The notes under the pieces are model-generated. The model saw only the letters and a program-made list of their open reading frames with translations, did not search any database and was not told where the DNA came from. Shown here piece after piece: positions 1 through 6,635 of a stretch of DNA of 7,361 bases. Within the stretch, counting starts at the first letter, position 1. Every line of letters begins with the position of its first letter. A program made the position numbers and the translations under genes. The stretch lies in NCBI GenBank assembly GCA_947499755.1, contig CANMPU010000044.1, positions 1-7,361 of the forward strand, in the 5' to 3' direction. The stretch is from Betaproteobacteria bacterium. GTDB lineage: Bacteria > Pseudomonadota > Gammaproteobacteria > Burkholderiales > CANMPU01.

Positions 1-159
1 GGTGCAATAACCACAGGTAGTGAGCGAGTACATGATCACTTGGTTGTTCGTCGCAAGCGCAGTCGAGATATTTTTCTCTGTCTGTGCCCCGCTGCCAAGA
101 TAATGAAATGCAAGATACGCACCCGCAATGATCGCAATTAACTTAAGCGCTTTTCCCAT
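1..159 (-). CDS. Membrane-anchored glutaredoxin-like protein, N-terminal part only
   Basis: The 53 codons present begin at the ATG at 159 and run off the left edge of the window. Residues 1-6 are short and basic (MGKALK), followed by a hydrophobic stretch at about 5-21, which looks like a signal anchor or uncleaved signal peptide. A linker of about 20 residues leads into VIMYSLTTCGYCT, a beta strand ending in a CxxC pair (Cys49 and Cys52). This is the hallmark of the glutaredoxin/thioredoxin fold, so the protein probably does thiol-disulfide exchange while tethered to the inner membrane and facing the periplasm; the topology is inferred. AGGAG lies 5 nt before the ATG (165-169), a strong ribosome binding site. 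Only 19 nt separate it from the htpG stop, and I see no terminator between, so co-transcription with htpG is likely. The C-terminal part of the fold is outside the window, so the exact subfamily is open. Confidence 0.75.
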   Translation of the reverse strand, partial: MGKALKLIAIIAGAYLAFHYLGSGAQTEKNISTALATNNQVIMYSLTTCGYCT

Positions 160-178
160 ACCCACTCCTGTGTTGCGC

Positions 179-2053
179 TTATTTGCTTGCAAGCGCCAGT
201 ATCAATTCGTTTAGACGTTTTACAAAACCTGCTGGATCCTCTAGTTCACCACCTTCCGCAAGCAACGCTTGGTCGAATAATAGGTGGCTCCAATCGGAAA
301 ACCGTGCATCTTCGCTTTTTAAGCGCTGCACGATAGGGTGTTGCGGATTGATTTCAAGAATGGGTTCGCTACTCGGGATCGGCTGACCCATCGCCTTCAG
401 CATGCGCTCCAGATTCGCACTCATATCATATTGTTCTTTGACTACACAGGCCGGAGATGAGGTTAAGCGATGCGTAACACGCACCTCTTTGACTCTATCA
501 CCCAACGCGTCTTTGATCTTGTTGATGAGCTCTTTATACTCATCTACCTGTTGCTCCCTCACTTTCTTTTCTTCAGCGTCCTCAAGTTGCCCGAGATCAA
601 GATCGCCCTTGGCAACTGATTGTAATTTTTTGCCTTCAAATTCGGTGAAATGGGTCATCACCCATTCGTCAATACGTTCGTATAGCAGTAGTATTTCTAT
701 GCCTTTTTTACGGAATATTTCCAGTTGCGGACTGTTCTTAACTGCATTGAACGTCTCCCCAGTGGCATAGTAGATTTTGTCTTGGCCTTCTTTCATGCGC
801 CCAATGTAGTCATTTAAGGAAACCTCTTGCGCCTCAAAGTCGTTATGCGTGGAAGCAAAGCGCAACAGCTTAACAATGCGCTCGCGATTGGCGAAATCCT
901 CACCAACTCCTTCTTTAAACACGCGCCCAAATTCGCTCCAGAACGTTTTGAATTTGTCTTGGTGGTTTTCGGCAAGGTCTTCGACCATTCCCAGTACTTT
1001 TTTCACCGAGCCAGCGCGTATGGCTTCAACATCTTTTGATTCCTGCAATATTTCACGTGAGACGTTTAGCGGTAGATCGTTGGAATCGATTACACCACGC
1101 ACAAAGCGTAAATAATGCGGCATCAGTTGCTCGGCATCATCCATGATAAACACGCGGCGCACGTAAAGCTTTATGCCGTGGCGATGTTCGCGATCCCACA
1201 GATCAAAGGGCGCGCGAGTAGGGATATACAATAGCTGTGTGTATTCTTGCCGACCCTCAACCTTGGTATGAATATGGCACAGTGGTGCTTCGAAATCGTG
1301 CGCGACATGTTTGTAATATTCATCATACTGCTCTTGTGTGATTTCAGATTTAGGGCGCGCCCACAACGCGTTCGCTTGATTGACGCTTTCATCTTCATCT
1401 TTATCTGCCTTTTTCATGATGATAGGCAAAGTGATGTGGTCGGAGTACTTGCGTAGTATGGATTTCAAACGGAAATCGTCAAGGAACTCGTCTTCATCCT
1501 TCCTTAGATGGAGGATCACGTCGGTGCCACGATGTTCCTTGGTGACGTTTTCTAAGGAATACTCACCCTCGCCGCTCGACTCCCAATGTACGCCGTGCTC
1601 TGCCGTCAACCCCGCACGCCGCGTAATGACTTCTACCTTTTCCGCCACAATAAACGAGGAATAGAAACCCACACCAAATTGTCCGATAAGATGCGCGTCC
1701 TTGGCTTGGTCCCCGGTAAGCGAATTAAAGAATTCTCGTGTTCCAGATTTGGCAATGGTGCCAATGTGATCGATCACCTCTTGCCGCGACATTCCGATAC
1801 CGTTGTCGCATAGGGTAATCGTGCGTTTATCCTTATCGAAACTAACACGTATCTTTAATTCGCTGTCGTTTTCGAATAACGCGCTATCAGTCAGCGCTTC
1901 GAAGCGCAATTTGTCTGCTGCGTCAGAGGCGTTGGATATGAGCTCACGAAGAAAAATTTCTTTATTACTGTATAAAGAATGAATCATGAGCTTTAGCAAC
2001 TGCTTTACCTCGGCCTGAAAGCCTAGGGTTTCTTTCGCTATTTCTTTTTCCAT
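179..2053 (-). CDS. htpG: Molecular chaperone HtpG (bacterial Hsp90)
   Basis: Cytosolic ATP-dependent homodimeric chaperone that remodels client proteins, often with DnaK. At 624 residues it is full length for the family. The N-terminal GHKL ATPase domain (about 1-215) has the catalytic-Glu motif ELISNASDA (37-45), the nucleotide-binding DNGIGM (83-88), GTIAKSGT (98-105) and GQFGVGF (124-130). The middle domain carries [14 protein letters not shown] with Arg333, the arginine position that helps sense the ATP gamma-phosphate in Hsp90s. The C-terminal dimerisation domain (from about 500) is complete and ends in [11 protein letters not shown]. There is no MEEVD tail, as expected in bacteria. The start is the ATG at 2053; GGAG lies 10 nt upstream and is partly inside a perfect palindrome. 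A sigma-32-like promoter sits at 2089-2115. A glutaredoxin-like gene follows closely. I see no frameshift or missing catalytic residue. Confidence 0.98.
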   Translation of the reverse strand: MEKEIAKETLGFQAEVKQLLKLMIHSLYSNKEIFLRELISNASDAADKLRFEALTDSALFENDSELKIRVSFDKDKRTITLCDNGIGMSRQEVIDHIGTIAKSGTREFFNSLTGDQAKDAHLIGQFGVGFYSSFIVAEKVEVITRRAGLTAEHGVHWESSGEGEYSLENVTKEHRGTDVILHLRKDEDEFLDDFRLKSILRKYSDHITLPIIMKKADKDEDESVNQANALWARPKSEITQEQYDEYYKHVAHDFEAPLCHIHTKVEGRQEYTQLLYIPTRAPFDLWDREHRHGIKLYVRRVFIMDDAEQLMPHYLRFVRGVIDSNDLPLNVSREILQESKDVEAIRAGSVKKVLGMVEDLAENHQDKFKTFWSEFGRVFKEGVGEDFANRERIVKLLRFASTHNDFEAQEVSLNDYIGRMKEGQDKIYYATGETFNAVKNSPQLEIFRKKGIEILLLYERIDEWVMTHFTEFEGKKLQSVAKGDLDLGQLEDAEEKKVREQQVDEYKELINKIKDALGDRVKEVRVTHRLTSSPACVVKEQYDMSANLERMLKAMGQPIPSSEPILEINPQHPIVQRLKSEDARFSDWSHLLFDQALLAEGGELEDPAGFVKRLNELILALASK

Positions 2054-2054
2054 C

Positions 2055-2066
2055 GAGAACGTTCTC
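2055..2066 (-). repeat. 12-bp perfect palindrome over the htpG ribosome binding site
   Basis: GAGAACGTTCTC is its own reverse complement and starts 1 nt upstream of the htpG ATG. On the mRNA it contains the GAG of the GGAG Shine-Dalgarno sequence. A folded form would have a four-pair GAGA/UCUC stem around an ACGU loop and would partly mask the ribosome site. It could equally be a DNA operator for a dimeric regulator. The symmetry is seen directly; either role is inference. Confidence 0.5.
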
Positions 2067-2088
2067 CAGTGTCCAATAATCTTATAAA

Positions 2089-2115
2089 AATTGAGGCGAA
2101 AACTGGATTTTCAAG
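2089..2115 (-). promoter_or_regulatory. Sigma-32-type heat-shock promoter for htpG
   Basis: On the minus strand, CTTGAA (2110-2115) matches the sigma-32 -35 core exactly. It is followed after 13 nt by CCTCAATT (2089-2096), which fits CCCCATnT at all but two defined positions. The spacing is within the family norm. Transcription would start about 7 nt further on, giving a leader of roughly 30 nt before the htpG ATG. The -35 box sits in an imperfect inverted repeat (CTGGA at 2103-2107, TCCAG at 2116-2120). htpG is a classical sigma-32 (RpoH) gene in proteobacteria, which supports the call. Confidence 0.65.
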
Positions 2116-2145
2116 TCCAGGCTGCCATTTTACCCCATGTGTTTC

Positions 2146-2154
2146 TGCTATGAT
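2146..2154 (+). promoter_or_regulatory. Extended -10 promoter for the 5'-nucleotidase gene
   Basis: TGCTATGAT has the TGn extension plus TATGAT, five of six matches to TATAAT. No good -35 box lies at 16-18 nt upstream; CTGCCA (2122-2127) is too far away. Extended -10 promoters can work with a weak -35. The start would fall near 2161, leaving a short leader of about 27 nt before the proposed start codon at 2188. Confidence 0.4.
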
Positions 2155-2174
2155 TAATAAACTCCCTAACCGCT

Positions 2175-2190
2175 AAGGTAAAGAAAAATC
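2175..2190 (+). promoter_or_regulatory. Ribosome binding site and possible ATC start of the 5'-nucleotidase
   Basis: AAGG (2175-2178) lies 9 nt before an in-frame ATC codon (2188-2190). The first in-frame GTG codons (2215 and 2218) have no purine-rich Shine-Dalgarno sequence before them. An in-frame stop (TAA, 2179-2181) limits how far upstream the gene can begin, and no ATG, GTG or TTG lies in frame between that stop and 2215. The ribosome site therefore points to ATC, a rare start codon, or to an ATG changed to ATC. Confidence 0.45.
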
Positions 2191-2214
2191 TTAACCTCTC
2201 TTGACGACAAACTC

Positions 2215-3117
2215 GTGGTGGCAATTTCCTCGCGCGCACTCTTCGATTTTGAGGAAGAAAATGCCATCTACGAGAAAAAAGGTTCCAAAGCGTACCAAGA
2301 ATTTCAGCTGCAGCGCCTTGATACGCCCGCCAACCCTGGGATTGCCTTTATTTTGGTAAAAAAATTGTTGGCATTTAATACTGCCGCCCAACAACGCGTC
2401 GAAGTGGTCGTATTGTCGCGCAATGACCCGGTGAGTGGGTTGCGTGTGTTCAAATCTGCGGAAAAGAACGACTTGCCGGTTACTCGTGGCGTGTTTCTAC
2501 GGGGCCGTTCACCTTACGAATATTTGAACCCGCTTAGGGCAGATTTATTTCTCTCGGCAAACCAAGACGACGTGCAATTGGCGATTCAAGAAGGAATTGC
2601 CGCCGCACGCGTGTATGCGAAACCCCAACAATCAATTGAAACCCATCCCGATGAGGTACGTATTGCCTTTGACGGCGATGCGGTTTTGTTTGCCGACGAA
2701 GCGGAACGCGTTTTTCAGTCTCACGGATTGGAGGCTTTTCAGGCGCATGAAAAACGCCATGCAGCAACGCCATTGCCTCCCGGCCCGTTTAAACCTTTTC
2801 TACAAGCCCTGCACTCCTTACAAAAAAATCTGCCTGCTGGTGTAAAAATGAGAATTCGTACCGCGTTGGTAACGGCTCGCAGCGCGCCCGCCCATGATAG
2901 AGCCGTCAAAACCTTAATGAGTTGGAATATTGAAGTGGACGAAGCGCTGTTTTTAGGCGGCATGGATAAAGGACCGTTCTTGCAAGTTTTCCAACCAGAT
3001 TTTTACTTTGACGACCAACTGCGCCATTGTGAATCGGCCTCGCGTGTTACCGCGACCGGCCATGTCGATTCTGGCGTAGTCAACGAAAAGTTGCGGGCGA
3101 TTGAAAAAGCAAAATAG
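2215..3117 (+). CDS. 5'-nucleotidase, PF06189 family (related to animal cytosolic cN-I)
   Basis: Predicted cytosolic nucleoside 5'-monophosphatase; the family removes phosphate from AMP and other nucleotides in salvage and turnover. From the GTG at 2215 there are 300 residues. VVAISSRALFDFEEEN (near residue 1) and the acid-rich FDGDAVLF (152-159) resemble the cN-I family, as do VTARSAPAH (219-227), DEALFLGGMDKGP (242-254) and FYFDDQ (263-268). The DGD and DDQ segments look like HAD-type metal-binding motifs. The conserved region begins right at the GTG, and the in-frame upstream codons read ILTSLDDKL, which looks like the usual N-terminal lead-in of this family. The true start may therefore be the ATC at 2188, giving 309 residues. 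It is divergent from htpG and convergent with the Aas remnant, with 17 nt between stop codons, so it is probably a single-gene transcript. Substrate preference cannot be read from the sequence. Confidence 0.88.
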   Translation: MVAISSRALFDFEEENAIYEKKGSKAYQEFQLQRLDTPANPGIAFILVKKLLAFNTAAQQRVEVVVLSRNDPVSGLRVFKSAEKNDLPVTRGVFLRGRSPYEYLNPLRADLFLSANQDDVQLAIQEGIAAARVYAKPQQSIETHPDEVRIAFDGDAVLFADEAERVFQSHGLEAFQAHEKRHAATPLPPGPFKPFLQALHSLQKNLPAGVKMRIRTALVTARSAPAHDRAVKTLMSWNIEVDEALFLGGMDKGPFLQVFQPDFYFDDQLRHCESASRVTATGHVDSGVVNEKLRAIEKAK

Positions 3118-3134
3118 CTGGGAAGGCACCGCCC

Positions 3135-3290
3135 TCAACCGCTTAACAGGTTGGGCTCAGCGCGGTAAGTCGTTTCCGCTTGGGATTTAAGATTCACGTA
3201 GTCAATCTTACCTATCCCTAATAACGGCAGTTCTTTCATATACACGATGCGTTGCGGTAGCGCTAACTCTGGAATGCCTAGAAATAACCA
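3135..3290 (-). pseudogene. aas: C-terminal remnant of Aas-type acyl-ACP synthetase
   Basis: About 50 codons end at the TGA at 3135-3137. They read [19 protein letters not shown], then [17 protein letters not shown] and a short tail. This strongly resembles the extreme C terminus of bifunctional Aas (acyl-ACP synthetase / 2-acylglycerophosphoethanolamine acyltransferase), including the xPLLGxGKxDY motif that holds the catalytic lysine of adenylate-forming enzymes. Aas re-acylates lysophospholipids at the inner membrane. Everything before the last ~50 residues, including the acyltransferase and the AMP-binding core, is missing. The frame is closed upstream by a TAG at 3300-3302. It is fused directly, in a frame differing by one, to the truncated Nudix gene; the exact junction lies at about 3280-3299. 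The family is well supported, but another ligase of the AMP-binding superfamily is possible. Confidence 0.72.
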
Positions 3291-3585
3291 GTCTCTTCTC
3301 TAAGCTCCCGTTTTGCAGTTGTTAACGGGTTTTCATTAAACTCGATTTTACCAGCGGGCAGTTCGTAGAAATGGCGCCGCACAGAATAACGATATTGACG
3401 TTCCAGCAAAACTTCGCCACTGTCCAGCAGCGGTATGATGACTGCAGCCCTAGGATGCACGATAGTTTCGCGTCGCGCAGTCGCGCCGTCTGGTAAACAT
3501 ACTTCATCTTCGTTTACACGGAGCAGCTTGCCACGATACACCACAGTCGAGCTTAGTTTTTTTTAGTGAAATCAGATGAGTTCAT
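3278..3585 (-). pseudogene. Nudix hydrolase (ADP-ribose pyrophosphatase type), frameshifted and truncated
   Basis: The intact ancestor would have hydrolysed ADP-ribose or a similar nucleotide-sugar diphosphate. A complete Nudix box (Gx5Ex7REUxEExGU) is present: GKIEFNE, seven residues on RELREETGY, with every conserved position filled. The preceding VYRGKLLRVNEDEV and LLERQYRYSVRRHFYELPAG are typical of the NudF-like subgroup. Two lesions are visible. First, the natural start looks like the ATG at 3585, with AGGG 8 nt before it, but its frame ends after ten codons at an eight-A tract (3557-3564). One extra A would join MNSSDFTKKK to LSSTVVYRGK. Second, the protein ends at a TAG (3278-3280) two residues after the Nudix box, and the rest of the domain is replaced by an Aas fragment. 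A shorter product from GTG 3544 (88 residues) is possible but would lack about half of a normal enzyme. It lies 31 nt after nuoN, a neighbour arrangement I recall from betaproteobacteria. Confidence 0.75.
3557..3564 (-). repeat. A8 homopolymer at the Nudix frameshift
   Basis: Eight consecutive A residues on the coding (minus) strand fall exactly where the N-terminal reading frame and the main Nudix frame separate. A run of nine would restore one continuous frame. Such tracts are prone to replication slippage, transcriptional slippage and sequencing error. Confidence 0.8.
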
Positions 3586-3616
3586 GGACGATGCCCTAGC
3601 CGCTTAGGGATAGCGC

Positions 3617-5062
3617 CTATAATGAATCTCTTATAGCTTGGTCGCAAAGCGAGACTAGCCAACCGGGCATAATTCCGAATCCTAATACCGCCAACCCATT
3701 CAGCGACATCAAAAAGCATACGTCTAGCGGCGCGCGTAATGGCGTGTTGTCTTCGGGCGCATCAAAATACATGAGCTTCACCACTCGAAGATAATAAAAC
3801 GCGCCGATAAGAGAAAAAATTACTGCGGTAACAGTCAACCAAATATAGCCCGCGCTTAAAACAGCTTGTAACACTGAAAGTTTCGCATAAAATCCCACCA
3901 TCGGTGGAATTCCGGCGAGCGAAAACATCAACATTAGCATGATGAATGCATACCATGGATTACGTGTGTTGAGCCCCTTAAAGTCATTTAAGTTTTCTGC
4001 CTCAAAACCCTCGCGCGATAACACGATAATCATGCCAAATGTACCAAGACTCATCACGGCATAAACCACAATATAAAATAACGCGGAGCTATAGCCGTTG
4101 ATATCGCCGCTTAGAATACCGAGCAAAAGGAAGCCCATGTGCGATATAGATGAATAGGCAAGCATGCGCTTTAGATTTGTTTGCGCGATGGCAGTAATAT
4201 TGCCAATTGCCATAGACAATACCGCCAAAACAATCAACATGCCTTGCCAATCGAGTACTAAGCCATGCAATGCTTCTACCAATAAGCGCATCGTAAAACC
4301 AAACATCGCGAGCTTAGGGGTGGTACTGATTATCAATGTGACCGCGGTGGGTGCGCCATGATAGACATCTGGCACCCACATGTGAAAAGGTGCGATGCCA
4401 AATTTAAAGCAGATTCCAGTAACCAGAAACACTAATCCAAATACTAATACCATGCGATCAACTTGGTTGGTCGCTATGGCTGTAGCTATTTTCCCCAGTT
4501 CTAAGCTCCCGGTAGCACCGTAAATCATCGACATGCCGTAGAGTAGAACACCCGATGCGAGCGCCCCTAAGACGAAATATTTCATACTCGCCTCAGTGGC
4601 GACGCGCGAGTCACGCTGTAATGCGACCAACGCATATAAACATAACGACAATAACTCCAGGCCGAGATAGAGCGTCAAAAGACTATTCGCGGAAACCATT
4701 ACCATCATGCCCAGCATGGCAAATAAGGTCAGAACGAAGAATTCACCTCTATACATTCCACGCGCGATAAGATATTTACGCGAGTACACCAACGTTAGCG
4801 CTGTCGCCAAATACAAAATAAACTTGATCAGGTCTGACAACAAATCATCGACGAACATCCCATTAAACGTGTAGGTAATTCCGCTACGAAAGGTAATCAA
4901 GGTCGCGCAGGCACAGCCGAGTATCGCCAGCTGCGTCAGTGCAAAAGTCACGACCCTATTCTTCTGGCTCAAGAATGAATCTATGATCAGAATAATCGAC
5001 GCCGCGGCAAGCAGAAATATTTCTGGAATGGCGGGTATTAAATTTGGAATCGGATACGTCAT
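3617..5062 (-). CDS. nuoN: NADH-quinone oxidoreductase subunit N
   Basis: One of the three antiporter-like, proton-pumping subunits of the complex I membrane arm, in the inner membrane. It has 481 residues, normal for the family, and many hydrophobic segments fitting about 14 transmembrane helices. The Proton_antipo_M core is clear. The key charged residues are in place: Glu136 in [10 protein letters not shown], Lys161 in EASMKYF, Lys220 with the [15 protein letters not shown] loop (226-240), Lys250 in TTPKLAMFG, and Lys298 ahead of [11 protein letters not shown]. The start is the ATG at 5062, 9 nt after the nuoM stop, with a weak AGGCGA ribosome site, so translation may be partly coupled to nuoM. 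It is the last gene of the usual nuoA-N order; a decayed Nudix gene follows. I see no terminator after it. Confidence 0.97.
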   Translation of the reverse strand: MTYPIPNLIPAIPEIFLLAAASIILIIDSFLSQKNRVVTFALTQLAILGCACATLITFRSGITYTFNGMFVDDLLSDLIKFILYLATALTLVYSRKYLIARGMYRGEFFVLTLFAMLGMMVMVSANSLLTLYLGLELLSLCLYALVALQRDSRVATEASMKYFVLGALASGVLLYGMSMIYGATGSLELGKIATAIATNQVDRMVLVFGLVFLVTGICFKFGIAPFHMWVPDVYHGAPTAVTLIISTTPKLAMFGFTMRLLVEALHGLVLDWQGMLIVLAVLSMAIGNITAIAQTNLKRMLAYSSISHMGFLLLGILSGDINGYSSALFYIVVYAVMSLGTFGMIIVLSREGFEAENLNDFKGLNTRNPWYAFIMLMLMFSLAGIPPMVGFYAKLSVLQAVLSAGYIWLTVTAVIFSLIGAFYYLRVVKLMYFDAPEDNTPLRAPLDVCFLMSLNGLAVLGFGIMPGWLVSLCDQAIRDSL

Positions 5063-5071
5063 AGTGATCGC

Positions 5072-6565
5072 CTAAGGCATTGCGCCCTTTCCTTGTTGAA
5101 CGTGATGTAACAATTCGTTTACCGGCCCATGCAGCACTTCGGTAAACGGTAGCGGATAGACACCCATTCCTAGCACTGCAATCGCCAATATGCTTAGCAC
5201 TAATATTTCTCTCGCTGATACATCGCTTAATTTGTTCACCCGGTCGTTGCCGACGTTGCCAAACACGACACGCTTATACATCCACAGAGAATAAGCAGCG
5301 CCGAATATTAAGGTCAGACCAGCCGCCGCCGCGTACCAAAAATTTGCTTTCATGGCACCACTAATCACCATGAACTCACCGACAAATCCGCTGGTACCGG
5401 GTAAGCCCGCGTTTGCCAACGCAAACAACATGAAGAACGCGGCAAATATCGGCATTTTGTTCGCCACACCGCCATAATCCGCAATCATGCGCGTATGCAT
5501 TCTGTCATAAAGCACCCCCACGCAAAGGAACAGCGCTGCGGATACGAAGCCGTGCGAGATCATTTGCACTAACGCGCCTTCGACGCCATACGCGTTGAAG
5601 ACAAACAATCCCAAGGTCACAAAGCCCATATGTGCTACCGAGGAGTACGCAATCAGCTTTTTCATATCGGATTGCACCAAGGCCACGAAGCCGATGTAGA
5701 CAATGGCAATCAATGACAATGCAATCATTAGTCCAGCCAATTCCTTACTTGCATCTGGGGTGATCGGGAGGGAAAAACGTAGAAAACCATATGCACCTAG
5801 CTTGAGCAATATGGCAGCCAGTACCACGGAACCACCAGTGGGTGCTTCAACGTGGGCGTCGGGCAACCACGTATGCACGGGCCACATTGGGACCTTTACC
5901 GCGAACGCGGTGAGAAAACCGATAAAAATGAGAATCTGCCGCGTAAGCGTCAAAGGTAATTTATTGTAGACTTCTAACTCAAAACTGCCTCCGGAGTTGA
6001 TATAAAGATAAATAAATGCCACCAGCATTAACAGTGACCCTAACAATGTGTAGAGGAAAAACTTAATCGCCGCGTATACTCGATTTTGCCCACCCCATAC
6101 ACCAATAATCAAGAACATTGGAACCAGGGTCGCCTCCCAAAATGCATAAAACAAAATTGCATCTTGCGCGCAAAAAACACCATTTATCACTCCGGACATA
6201 ATGAGAAACGCACTGAAATACTGAGCAACTTTCGTATCTACGACTTTCCAACCAGCAATAACCACTAAGGGCGTGGTGAAGCTATTCAATAAGATAAACC
6301 ACAGCGATATGCCGTCAATACCGAGATGATAGTTAATGTTGAAGCGCACTATCCAAGGCGCCAATTCCGTAAACTGCATTCCGCTGACACCCACATCGAA
6401 TTGAAAGTACAGCGGAAGCGATACGCAAAAACCCGCAAGCGAGCCAATTAACGCTAAAACGCGTGCTGTAGCTGCGTTGCGGTCTGAGCGCGTAAATAAT
6501 ACCGCGATGCCGAATACGACCGGCAGCCAAATTACAAGACTTAATATCGGTAATCCAAAAAGCAT
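5072..6565 (-). CDS. nuoM: NADH-quinone oxidoreductase subunit M
   Basis: Antiporter-like proton-pumping subunit of complex I, located between NuoL and NuoN in the membrane arm. It has 497 residues with about 14 predicted helices. Glu144 in FYAFWEATLVPM matches the essential glutamate of E. coli NuoM in both position and context. Lys224 in AVKVPMWPVHTWLPDAHVEA, Lys255 in LLKLGAYG, and the SDMKKLIAYSSVAHMGF segment are the other proton-path signatures. The start is the ATG at 6565, with AGGA 8 nt upstream. It ends in a TAG 9 nt before nuoN. A 70-nt gap separates it from nuoL, longer than the next junction. It appears intact and ordinary. Confidence 0.98.
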   Translation of the reverse strand: MLFGLPILSLVIWLPVVFGIAVLFTRSDRNAATARVLALIGSLAGFCVSLPLYFQFDVGVSGMQFTELAPWIVRFNINYHLGIDGISLWFILLNSFTTPLVVIAGWKVVDTKVAQYFSAFLIMSGVINGVFCAQDAILFYAFWEATLVPMFLIIGVWGGQNRVYAAIKFFLYTLLGSLLMLVAFIYLYINSGGSFELEVYNKLPLTLTRQILIFIGFLTAFAVKVPMWPVHTWLPDAHVEAPTGGSVVLAAILLKLGAYGFLRFSLPITPDASKELAGLMIALSLIAIVYIGFVALVQSDMKKLIAYSSVAHMGFVTLGLFVFNAYGVEGALVQMISHGFVSAALFLCVGVLYDRMHTRMIADYGGVANKMPIFAAFFMLFALANAGLPGTSGFVGEFMVISGAMKANFWYAAAAGLTLIFGAAYSLWMYKRVVFGNVGNDRVNKLSDVSAREILVLSILAIAVLGMGVYPLPFTEVLHGPVNELLHHVQQGKGAMP

Positions 6566-6635
6566 ATCTCTTTTCCTAAGTTAGCCCAATAAATGACTAC
6601 TTTACGCGACCAACATCTCCTCTTTATTTTTCATA
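6566..6635 (-). other. nuoL-nuoM spacer with a possible ten-codon reading frame
   Basis: This 70-nt spacer contains MKNKEEMLVA followed by a stop (ATG at 6634, TAA at 6602-6604), which begins 1 nt after the nuoL stop. GAGG lies about 4 nt before that ATG. An AGAGGAG sequence follows inside it (near 6617-6623). The frame is too short to call a gene. It may be a chance frame, or it may keep ribosomes moving from nuoL to nuoM. I see no promoter or terminator here. Confidence 0.2.

Noticed and set aside
175..196. GCGCTT/AAGCGC arms around the htpG stop codon
   Set aside because: Only six pairs with a 10-nt loop and no T run; the next gene begins 19 nt later with a strong ribosome site, so a terminator is unlikely.
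2133..2140. CCCCATGT on the plus strand, a perfect sigma-32 -10 element pointing toward the 5'-nucleotidase
   Set aside because: No CTTGAA-like -35 element lies 11-16 nt upstream, and the extended -10 at 2146-2154 is a simpler promoter.
2150..2176. Eight-codon frame MINKLPNR upstream of the 5'-nucleotidase
   Set aside because: Its ATG lies inside the predicted -10 element, so it would not be on the transcript, and it has no ribosome site.
3136..3153. Inverted repeat CAACC/GGTTG between the convergent 5'-nucleotidase and Aas remnant
   Set aside because: The stem is short with an 8-nt loop and no T tract follows on either strand, so I do not call a terminator.
3557..3564. Eight-T run on the plus strand as a terminator
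   Set aside because: No GC-rich hairpin precedes it on the plus strand; it is better explained as the A tract of the Nudix frame.
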